A DNA stretch of 15,804 nucleotides from JAYUDN01 sp043739785 (lineage in GTDB: Bacteria; Patescibacteriota; Gracilibacteria; BD1-5; UBA2023): positions 1-15,804 of the forward strand of contig JAYUDN010000012.1 of assembly GCA_043739785.1 (NCBI GenBank). Direction: 5' to 3'. Under the pieces are notes generated by a model. That model was not told the DNA's origin. It did no database searches and saw only the letters and a program-made list of their open reading frames with translations. This document shows, piece by piece, positions 9,778-15,804 of the stretch. Position 1 is the first letter of the stretch, and every line of letters begins with the position of its first letter. The position numbers were made by a program, and so were the translations under genes.

Positions 9778-10893
9778 TTACTTATTGAGCTCTTTGGCGA
9801 ACTCTTCCTGATCCTTTGATCCGAGAATTTTAATCTCGCGAAGTTTCGTACTAGCATCATCGAAGGCTTGTTTCTGGGCATTCGCCTCGACTTGCACCTG
9901 CGCACGGTAAGCTTCGATGGTGTCGAAGTGATTCTTGAGCTTCGTCACGTTTTCGACAAAGACACTGGCAGACAATACGGGTTTCGAGCTGAGTTCTTCA
10001 CTCTTTCGAGAAGATTCGATGGCTTTATCCGTGAGCTCGGATGACATCTTGTCGATGGTTTCTCCCATCACTCCGATGGCCTTCATACTGGCATCGAGGG
10101 CCTTCTGAGAAGAGGTTTCGATAAGCGCTGTGGAAAGAAGGGTTTTGAAAATCGGACGACTGGACGACATCGAAAGAGAAAGCTTCGAAGCGGCATCAAG
10201 TCGCATAAGAAGTCGCTTGCGAGCCATATCAAGGTTTCCGATGAGAACCACGAGGTTCGCCTGAAAGTACTCGACCTGTCTGATAAACATATCATACTTC
10301 ATCTTGGTTGATTCATCCGTCGCTTCATTCCCTTTCTTCTTGAATTCTTCGATCTTGACAGCGAGGAACTCCTTGTACGCGACCACCTTCCCGATATTGG
10401 TATCAATCCCATCGAGGAACTTCTTCTGCATATCGACACTCGTATTGAGGGAGGTATAGGCCTGATCGAATCCTGAGAATATCACTGTAATCTTCCCTTC
10501 GAGGGACTTGATGTTAAATGACGCCTCATCCCACTTGGCATCGAGCGATTTCGCGAGGGTGGAGATAAATGGGAGTGATTTCGCGATTCGCATAATCGTC
10601 CCGTCGTTGTTGATGATTTCCTTGTAAACCGACTGGACTTCGCCATTCATCTTCGACAGTTCATCAGATACGTTCATGATCGGGTCAGAGTCGATGATGG
10701 AAGCGGTTTCAGAGATGATAGAATCAATCGGCGCCGTGATCTTCTCCCCGAGCGATCGGAAATCAGTCGCTTCTGCGAATGTTTGCTCGACCTGAGACTG
10801 CTCGAGTGTGGTGAGTGGTTTCGCCTTGATATCCGCAATTACCTGAGCCGCCTGATCCTTCGGATCTTTGGTTTGTACCTGTGCATCAGCCAT
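9778..10893 (-). CDS. TelA-like (toxic anion resistance family) protein
   Basis: A 371-residue, almost entirely helical, charged protein with no membrane segment or signal peptide. The layout matches the TelA/KlaA family: an N-terminal linker, a central helical region containing KKFLDGIDTNIGKVVAYKEF, a stretch of long helices (RLLMRLDAASKLSLSMSSSR), KAIGVMGETIDKMSSELTDK, and a final coiled coil. TelA proteins occur with tellurite-resistance and related stress gene clusters; their biochemical role is unsettled. It contains no UGA codon, so its frame is the same under either code. It is the first gene after the promoter at 10923-10951. The assignment rests on general pattern rather than a diagnostic motif, so an unrelated coiled-coil protein remains possible. 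Confidence 0.6.
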   Translation of the reverse strand: MADAQVQTKDPKDQAAQVIADIKAKPLTTLEQSQVEQTFAEATDFRSLGEKITAPIDSIISETASIIDSDPIMNVSDELSKMNGEVQSVYKEIINNDGTIMRIAKSLPFISTLAKSLDAKWDEASFNIKSLEGKITVIFSGFDQAYTSLNTSVDMQKKFLDGIDTNIGKVVAYKEFLAVKIEEFKKKGNEATDESTKMKYDMFIRQVEYFQANLVVLIGNLDMARKRLLMRLDAASKLSLSMSSSRPIFKTLLSTALIETSSQKALDASMKAIGVMGETIDKMSSELTDKAIESSRKSEELSSKPVLSASVFVENVTKLKNHFDTIEAYRAQVQVEANAQKQAFDDASTKLREIKILGSKDQEEFAKELNK

Positions 10894-10922
10894 AGAAAAA
10901 ATAGTTAGAAAATAACGGAACT

Positions 10923-10951
10923 ATTGTAGCAGAAAAATAGAGAATATCCAA
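10923..10951 (-). promoter_or_regulatory. Extended -10 promoter for the nine-gene array
   Basis: On the minus strand the -10 box is TACAAT (10928-10923), preceded by TGC (an extended -10). A weak -35, TTGGAT (10951-10946), lies 17 nt upstream. Transcription would start near 10916, about 23 nt before the TelA ATG. The leader has no Shine-Dalgarno-like motif. Confidence 0.6.
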
Positions 10952-11214
10952 AATAAAATATTGGTTTTACTCATGAATAAGAAAAGAATGAATATACGCG
11001 CATAAAGAACAGGAATTTTGATTTTAATATACTTTCACTAAAATATCTGGGCTCCTTGCTTCCAGGAGGAGCAGGGAGTTTTTACTCCATAACCTTTTTT
11101 CTTTATGAAAAAAGTCTATTTCGAACTTCCATACTGGAAGCATCGCCGGATAAGAATAGAAATATTCTCATTCCAGAGGCGAGTCGTGAGGCGATTTCGC
11201 TAAGATCGACAAAG
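10952..11214. other. Spacer between two transcription units
   Basis: There is no convincing gene here. The stretch holds the hairpin GGAGT-TTTT-ACTCC at 11075-11088 and a small stem GCTCC/GGAGC near 11051-11072. A plus-strand frame of 32 codons (11105-11203, MKKVYFELPYWK..., very basic) runs up to the terminator, but it has no ribosome-binding site or clear promoter. A short plus-strand RNA ending at 11242 is possible but unproven. Confidence 0.4.
11075..11088. repeat. GGAGTTTTTACTCC hairpin, copy 1
   Basis: A perfect 5-bp inverted repeat GGAGT/ACTCC with a TTTT loop. A 13-nt direct copy lies at 11247-11259, on the other side of the terminator. Confidence 0.6.
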
Positions 11215-11242
11215 AAAAATCCCCGCGCAAACGGGGATTTTT
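11215..11242. terminator. Bidirectional intrinsic terminator
   Basis: AAAAATCCCCG (11215-11225), loop CGCAAA, CGGGGATTTTT (11232-11242): an 11-bp perfect stem with a T run on the 3' side in both directions. On the minus strand it ends the pyrG unit about 70 nt after the last in-frame stop (11310). Confidence 0.9.
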
Positions 11243-11246
11243 CATA

Positions 11247-11259
11247 GGAGTTTTTACTC
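11247..11259. repeat. GGAGTTTTTACTC, copy 2
   Basis: A 13-nt exact direct repeat of 11075-11087; the last base of the full palindrome is changed (T instead of C). Confidence 0.6.
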
Positions 11260-11309
11260 TGTCTATTTCGAGACAATCGAATTATATCACTTTTTTTATA
11301 AAATCAAAA

Positions 11310-11648
11310 CTATTTCATCTTCTCGATCATCTCCTCGAGTTTCTCTATATTATCATCGAGTTCGACAAGAAGTGATTCACTTCGTTTGGATGCGAGCTCT
11401 GTGTTTCTTTGTCATTCCGAGCTTGACTCGGAATCTACTCCTCATCATACTTGTACTCTCACTCGTTGTCATCCAGAGTGAAGCGAAGGATCTAGTGTGC
11501 TTATACTTGCCAGTTCCTTCTGTGACTTGATGAGTTCTTCTCGCTGTTTTTCGAGAAAAGACTTGAGTGATTTCAATGGTTCGACAATATCCGTCCGTAG
11601 AGAGTTAATGTACTTTTCAGAATCAAAGAGATTTCATTTATTCGCTTT
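11310..11648 (-). pseudogene. In-frame continuation of the gene I membrane protein after a TAG
   Basis: After the TAG at 11649-11651 the same frame stays open for 112 codons to a TAG at 11310. There is no ATG before the last few codons, so it is unlikely to be a separate gene. The translation is a coiled-coil tail homologous to that of the array membrane protein at 7856-9106: IVEPLKSLKSFLEKQREELI matches ILEPIESILLLLEKNRDILI, and the ends DDNIEKLEEMIEKMK and DENIELLESYQKKLK align. Where the paralog has about 15 residues, this copy carries a repeat-derived insert (11411-11497) with four TGA codons. Either the gene was recently broken by one base change, or the TAG is read through. Confidence 0.7.
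11411..11497. repeat. Two GTCAT-type palindromic repeat units in the gene I tail
   Basis: On the plus strand, unit 1 is GTCATTCCGAG... (11411-11437), with an 8-bp hairpin ATTCCGAG/CTCGGAAT (11414-11434). Unit 2 is GTCATCCAGAGTGAAGCGAA (from 11468), ending GGATCTAG. Both share the outline GTCATyC-GAG-(n)-GATCTA and have the same orientation. The same family occurs inside pyrG (12778-12833). Confidence 0.75.
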
Positions 11649-12431
11649 CTATTCAATCTTTTCGAGCCTGATAACAAGTCAGATAATCTCAGAAAAAGTA
11701 GTGGAAAGCGAGTCGAACCCATCAGAAAGGACTCGGAAGTTCATATCTTTATGGAAGCTCTCTTGTATCTCTATTGATTTTGATTCAATCTGAGGAGTGA
11801 GTTTCTGAATCATTTCTCCGAGGTTTCCGAAGGCGTAGAGAGGATGGAAAGACTGCTGATGGTCAATAATCTTTCTGGTAACTAAAAAGAGAGTAATGAT
11901 ACCTAAAAAAGAAGAAATAGTTACTAAAGGAAATCTTACAAGAAACAATACTATAGGCATTAGCATAAGCAAAATTGAAGTGATTGTTACTAAAAGTAGT
12001 CCAATATTTCACTTCATAGAAATTATAAAATCCTTAAATGTCTTTGTGGAATTTTCTAACATAGGAAATTCCTTAAATACGCGATCGTATGGATATAGTT
12101 TGTTAAGAATAATATACCCTCTTTCAGAAAAAAATAGCCTTCATAGTTTGATATGTGTTCTTAATGCTTTGACTGAAAGGTTAAGCAAGCTTCAAGAAAG
12201 AAAAAATAAGAAAACACCCATAAAGAAAGTTTCTATTCCAACATTTTTTGCTTCAAATGGATTTGAAATAAATTGTATGGTAAAAAATCATATTGATCAC
12301 AAAATGAGAATTCATAGCAAAAGTTGTAAAAAAGACTGGAGTAAATATTTGATTGAAAATCACTCTTTCACCAAAAAGCCCCTCTTCTCAAGTTCCATTT
12401 TTTCTTCAGTTGTAAGAATAAAATTTTCCAT
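11649..12431 (-). CDS. Four-helix membrane protein, gene I, truncated by TAG
   Basis: 260 residues up to the TAG. Hydrophobic segments lie at about 29-53, 65-85, 143-168 and 170-187, followed by a helical region ending ...VIRLEKIE. The N-terminal region (EKMELEKRGFLVKEGFS) resembles that of the array membrane protein at 7856-9106 (EKAVEERGFFLYEW), and the tail after the TAG is also homologous, so the intact gene would have coded about 373 residues. Around nine TGA codons are read as Gly, several of them in the membrane segments. The start ATG at 12431 has a good AGGA 7 nt upstream, one of the few visible Shine-Dalgarno motifs in the window. It lies 62 nt after pyrG and is probably co-transcribed with it. 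Function is unknown; without the coiled coil it may be inactive. Confidence 0.75.
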
Positions 12432-12438
12432 ATTTGTA

Positions 12439-12442
12439 TCCT
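12439..12442 (-). promoter_or_regulatory. Ribosome binding site of gene I
   Basis: AGGA on the minus strand, 7 nt before the ATG at 12431. It supports that start over the internal ATG at 12398. Confidence 0.6.
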
Positions 12443-12493
12443 ACTTCATTTCTCTACTTTTTGCAACTCTTGAAGATATCTACAATCACCCAT

Positions 12494-14179
12494 CTATTTC
12501 ACCATCGCCTTGATAAATCCCATAAAGAGTGGATGAGGACGGGTCGGACGACTCGCGAACTCGGGATGGGCTTGGGTGGCGATCATATAGGGATGATCTC
12601 TTAGTTCGACAATCTCGGCGAGTGTTCCATCAGGCGATGTCGCTGAGACGATAAAGCCCGCTTTCTCCATTTCTTCACGATAGGCAGGATCGAACTCGAA
12701 TCGGTGACGATGACGCTCGGAAACCGTTTTCGGTTTCGTGTTTTGAGTTTTGTGTTCAGACAATGGCATATCTTCTCTGTCATCCTGAGGAACGAAGGAT
12801 CCACTCTCTGGATTCTTCGCTAACTCAGAATGACGATACACTTTCTCCGCTAATGTGCCGGGACGGATGACGCACGGATAGGCTCCAAGGCGCATATTTC
12901 ACCCTTTGGTCGTGAGCCCCTTCTGATGTTCCATAATATGTATGATATTGTGCTTCCCGTCGGGGGTGAACTCTTCGCTGGAAGCATCGGCAATGCCGAG
13001 GACATCTCGAGCAAATTCGATCGCCATAATCTGTGAACCGAGACATACTCCGAGGTAGGGAGTTTTCATCTCTCGTGCGTACCTGGCGGCGAGGATCATC
13101 CCCTCAATCCCTCGATCCCCGAATCCTCCTGGGATACAGATACCGTCGAGTCCATCGAGGATCGAGACTCCTTGTTTTTCGATATCCTCGGCTTCGATAA
13201 ACTTGAGCCTTACTCGACGTCTACGTGCAAATCCCGCGGACTTGAGTCATTCATTGAGTGAATAGTACGCATCTTCGAGGCCGATATACTTTCCGACCAT
13301 ACCGATACGAAGGATTTCGGTCGAAGTATCGATATTATCCATGAGTACTTTCCACTTGGAAAGATCAGAAACACGCTCAGTAAGACCCAGGCTTTTCGCC
13401 ATCTTTTGCCCGACCCCCATGCGATCATAGGTAAGCGGGACTCGGTAGATAGAGTCGAGGGTTGGTGACGAAATCACGTTCTCTTCGCGGATTCCTGAAG
13501 CTCTTGCGATTTTTTGCATCATATCATCTGGGATATCCGTATCCGCTCGGACGACGAGAAAGTCAGGATTGACTCCATAGCTCATAAGGGTCCTGATCGA
13601 GTGCTGGATTGGTTTACTTTTGAGTTCTTTCGAAGCGAGGAGGAATGGAAGAAGTGCGACGTGAACAAATATCACATCCTGTGGCCCGAGATCATGCTGA
13701 AGCTGTCGAGCCGTCTCGAGGATATATTCATTTTCCATATCCCCTATCGTTCCTCCGATTTCAATGATGGAGATATCCGCCCCAGAGGTCTCGTACCCCT
13801 GCATGATTTTCTCTTTGACAAGATCTGTAAGGTGGGGAACGATCTGAACTGTCCCCCCGAGGTAATCACCACGTCGTTCCTTCATTATCATTTCTTCGTA
13901 GAGCTTCCCACTCGTAAATGAAGAGAGTCGAGAAAGGTTCGTATCGAGGAATCGCTCATAGTGACCGAGGTCGAGGTCAGTCTCCGCCCCATCATCCGTG
14001 ACATAGACCTCTCCGTGTTGGAAGGGACTCATCGTCCCGGGATCCACATTGAGGTAGCCATCGAATTTCTGGCAAAAAATATTATATCCCATCCCTTTGA
14101 GGAGGGCACCGATCGATGCAGCAGCTATTCACTTTCCGATGCCGGAGAGGACTCCACCTGTGACAAAAATGAGTTTCAT
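12494..14179 (-). CDS. pyrG: CTP synthase
   Basis: A glutamine-hydrolysing enzyme that aminates UTP to CTP, the last step of pyrimidine nucleotide synthesis; cytosolic. 561 residues against about 545 in E. coli. The synthetase domain (1-270) begins MKLIFVTGGVLSGIGKGIAA and carries VDPGTMSPFQHGEV and GAETDLDLGHYERF. The glutaminase domain has PGGFGDRG (350-357), the nucleophile Cys379 in LGVCLGSQ, and His538/Glu540 in AHPEF. UGA encodes Gly17, Gly311 and Gly427; 17 and 427 are conserved family glycines. Between the GGNMRLG motif and ERHRHRFE (about residues 449-487) it has an insertion of roughly 33 residues, most of it translated from a palindromic repeat plus a low-complexity KTQNTKPKT stretch. 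Catalytic residues are intact, so the enzyme is likely active. The ATG at 14179 matches the family start; no Shine-Dalgarno motif precedes it. Confidence 0.98.
12778..12833. repeat. In-frame palindromic repeat inside pyrG
   Basis: A 56-bp element: the ends GTCATCCTGAG (12778-12788) and CTCAGAATGAC (12823-12833) are inverted with one mismatch. Each half follows the outline GTCATyCTGAG-(n)-CGAAG-ATCC, the same family as at 11411-11497. It is read through as HSELAKNPESGSFVPQDD in CTP synthase with no frame change and no stop. Confidence 0.85.
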
Positions 14180-14192
14180 AAAAGTAGTATGT

Positions 14193-14243
14193 TAGTTTAA
14201 TGGCATATTGGTATTTTAGTTTATTGATTTAATAGTTTATTGG
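14193..14243. repeat. Three short direct repeats upstream of pyrG
   Basis: On the plus strand: TAGTTTAATGG (14193-14203), TAGTTTATTGA (14217-14227) and TAGTTTATTGG (14233-14243), starting 24 and 16 nt apart. They fill the AT-rich leader between the terminator and the pyrG start. They may be a regulator site or simple slippage repeats; I could not place a clear pyrG promoter among them. Confidence 0.5.
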
Positions 14244-14295
14244 TTTTCTAAGAAAGAAACGGCGAGAGGATGTGGAAGCAAACCCTAGAACTAAA

Positions 14296-14319
14296 AAATC
14301 GGTCGTGAAAGACCGATTT
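14296..14319 (-). terminator. Intrinsic terminator before pyrG
   Basis: AAATCGGTC, loop GTGAAA, GACCGATTT: a 9-bp perfect stem. On the minus strand it is followed by a T run (TTTTTTAG), so it should end transcription of the secreted-protein unit. It lies 117 nt after the stop at 14436. The plus-strand side has a poorer T run. Confidence 0.8.
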
Positions 14320-14435
14320 ATCTTATGTAGACGACTTATGTGTGTTTGGCACCAGTATCAACATGCATACATTGTACAGAAATACTGAAATTTGCAAGAT
14401 AAAAGAAAGAGATACTGTATTACTTATTAAGTATT

Positions 14436-14849
14436 TTATAACATAGTAAAGTCCTCTGGTACATAGTTATGTAGTATCGTAAGTATTGGTGGACCTGATG
14501 AGGAACTAATACAAAGCGAAGTATCACTCTGGTTCGTATTGTAAGGTCAAGTAACTCCTCAAACAAAATAAATATAGGTTCATTCAGGGATAGTATTGAG
14601 TCAGAAAATACCCGTAAGTCTTTTTACTTTTTTCCCATCTTTTAGGACAATGGATGGAGAGTTAAATGAAATCTCAGGTGTTTTGATTCGACACATTTTA
14701 ATGTCATATCGACTGAAATCAGTCGATACAATATGGTGTACGCCATTGATTTTTATTACTTTCCCATAAAAACTCACTCATGCTCCTGCATCAGCCCGAA
14801 AAGTGATTAAGATGAGCACTAAATATAACAAGAATTTAATTTTGTTCAT
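14436..14849 (-). CDS. Small secreted protein of unknown function
   Basis: 137 residues. The N-terminus MNKIKFLLYLVLILITFRAD is a clear signal sequence, with likely cleavage after ADAGA (about residue 23). The mature part is beta-rich (FYGKVIKINGVHHIVSTDFS...) with two cysteines (in IKMCRIKTP and SLCISSSSG) that could form a disulfide after export. Six TGA codons are read as Gly, so under the standard code it falls into fragments too short to notice. It follows the DKNYY-type gene by 83 nt and is followed by a terminator. I see no lipobox and no known motif. The repeated oxidation-capable cysteines and export suggest a periplasmic or cell-surface role (inference). Confidence 0.7.
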
Positions 14850-14932
14850 ATAAAAAAGGTTTTATAGAATAGAAAATAGTAATCGTAAGGGGAAAATCTC
14901 TACTGGAATATAATCTGTAAATATATTCATGG

Positions 14933-15682
14933 TTAGATTACTCATTTTACATCATTTTGTGGTCATCCAATCTTCATTCCATCTTTATATACTCCATAGT
15001 CGTCTTTTGCGAAACCGGAATTATAGTTAACATCATCCACACGAAATGTTTTTGGATCAGCACCTTTGATAACTGTAATCAATCATTTACTAGAATCATA
15101 ATAATAAACATAATTTTTATCCTTATAGTAGATAAGATCAAGTTCCTGGATTGAATCAGTATCAGCACCAGCTATCCGGTAGCTATCTATGTAAACATTA
15201 TTTTTATCCTTTTCGATAGATTTTCCAACAAGTGTATATGTCAGTGGATCAGCCCAAGATATGATATTTCATTGAAAATATGCGTGATTCTTATCTTTAG
15301 CATACATTACAATACCGATAAATCAAGGTAAGGTTTGGAATGATGGGAAGTGTGCACCTGTAACTTCTTTTTTATATCATTGAGAAGAAATATAGTATAC
15401 TTTCTTTGAAATAGAAACATACGCATAGTCTGCTACCGGATCTTTCGAATTATTCGAAAATGAAATAAATTCTTCTTTGGATTGTGTTCAAAAGAAATTC
15501 TGAGAGCCATCCAACATACTGAGCTTGAGTGTCTTTGGGTCGATATAGGATTTGAGAGTTATGATAGGAGTAGTCAGCCATTCTGTGATAACTAGAAGTT
15601 TACCTCCCTTTCCTGATTTTACATCAGTGATGATAAATGGATCTGCATTAGGAAAGCCATAAAGTTTGGTGTACTGATTCAT
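14933..15682 (-). CDS. DKNYY-family repeat protein, start uncertain
   Basis: 249 residues from the only ATG. At least four units carry the DKNxVY signature of the DKNYY repeat family: KDKNHAYF (129-136), KDKNNVYI (158-165), KDKNYVYY (187-194) and the weaker KDDYGVYK (226-233). Each is followed by a (G/W)ADPxTF-like turn (SWADPLTYTL, AGADTDSIQE, GADPKTFRV). Earlier units are more degenerate (DYAYVSISKKVYY, and GFPNADPFII near the start). In-frame sequence upstream of the ATG (RAFVFSNKDVI) looks like the missing first half of that first unit, yet it is closed by a TAA at 15731-15733 and there is no signal peptide. The gene may therefore be truncated at its 5' end, frameshifted near 15730, or started at a non-standard codon. 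UGA is read as Gly at about eight positions. Such repeats are usually found in exported or surface proteins. Confidence 0.7.
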
Positions 15683-15741
15683 AATAACATCTTTATTACT
15701 AAATACGAAGGCTCTAGACCAGAAGAAATATTAAAAAGTAA

Positions 15742-15804
15742 TTATTTCTGGTAAAACTTATAAAGAAGTATAAGAAGTTCTTTTTCTAATTCAATTGTTT
15801 CTTT
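15742..15804 (-). CDS. Possible C-terminal end of a gene cut by the window edge
   Basis: Minus-strand frame from the edge reads KETIELEKELLILLYKFYQK and then TAA. It is a plausible Leu-rich amphipathic helix, but 20 residues are too few to assign, and it could be chance. Confidence 0.3.
   Translation of the reverse strand, partial: KETIELEKELLILLYKFYQK

Noticed and set aside
11041..11080. Resemblance of the minus-strand CCTGGAAGCAAGGAGCCC to the SRP RNA apical motif
   Set aside because: The symmetric internal loop and flanking stem of SRP RNA are missing; the match is limited to a few bases.
11105..11203. A 32-residue basic peptide on the plus strand (MKKVYFELPYWK...)
   Set aside because: It ends just before a terminator, but has no Shine-Dalgarno motif, no good promoter and no recognisable family; kept only as a note in the spacer entry.
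11896..12513. A 205-codon plus-strand frame
   Set aside because: It lies opposite the gene I membrane protein, which has a good ribosome site, membrane segments and homology to the array protein; the plus frame has none.
12494..14179. CTP synthase as a pseudogene in several fragments
   Set aside because: The fragments are separated only by TGA codons in one frame, at positions where glycine is expected; with UGA = Gly the enzyme is complete with intact catalytic residues.

Overview
The window comes from a bacterium that reads UGA as glycine. This points to the candidate-phyla group in which this code (translation table 25) is known, Gracilibacteria (BD1-5) or Absconditabacteria (SR1); the sequence alone does not decide between them. 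The evidence is direct. With UGA as a stop, CTP synthase breaks into pieces at 14129-14131, 13247-13249 and 12899-12901. With UGA as Gly it is one 561-residue enzyme, and two of those codons fall on conserved glycines (the GKG(I) of the N-terminal nucleotide loop and the GG(T/N)MRLG motif). The helicase at 4772-7834 likewise has UGA at the invariant glycine before the Walker A lysine. All coordinates below assume UGA = Gly and only TAA/TAG as stops. Every supported gene lies on the minus strand, so transcription runs right to left.

From right to left: the edge holds the possible last 20 residues of a gene (15742-15804), a DKNYY-type repeat protein whose start is unclear (14933-15682) and a small secreted protein (14436-14849), followed by an intrinsic terminator (14296-14319). 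Then comes pyrG (12494-14179), followed by a four-helix membrane protein whose frame is cut by one in-frame TAG (11649-12431, continuing in frame to 11310). A bidirectional terminator hairpin (11215-11242) and a non-coding spacer separate this from the next unit.

From an extended -10 promoter at 10923-10951, a tightly packed nine-gene array runs to position 196: a TelA-like protein, an arrestin/Spo0M-like protein, a four-helix membrane/coiled-coil protein, an SF2 DEAH helicase continuous with a multi-pass membrane domain, an unknown protein, a classical AAA+ ATPase, and three tandem small membrane proteins sharing one 33-residue coiled-coil tail. Gaps are mostly under 25 nt and one pair overlaps by 10 nt. 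This is the most likely undescribed system here: a membrane-tethered helicase and an AAA+ ATPase encoded with a TelA protein and several membrane/coiled-coil partners. A role in stress response, envelope-DNA coupling or defence is only inference from the parts list.

A second theme is insertion of palindromic repeats inside reading frames. They lie in a surface loop of CTP synthase, in the linker of the AAA+ ATPase and in the interrupted tail of the membrane protein next to pyrG. Two of the three inserts contain several UGA codons, so they can be translated only under the recoded table. The gene I tail and the array membrane protein F are paralogous in their C-terminal coiled coils, linking the two transcription units.

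Base composition by eye: 1-2250, 11650-12480 and 14340-15804 are clearly more AT-rich than the helicase/TelA/pyrG blocks.
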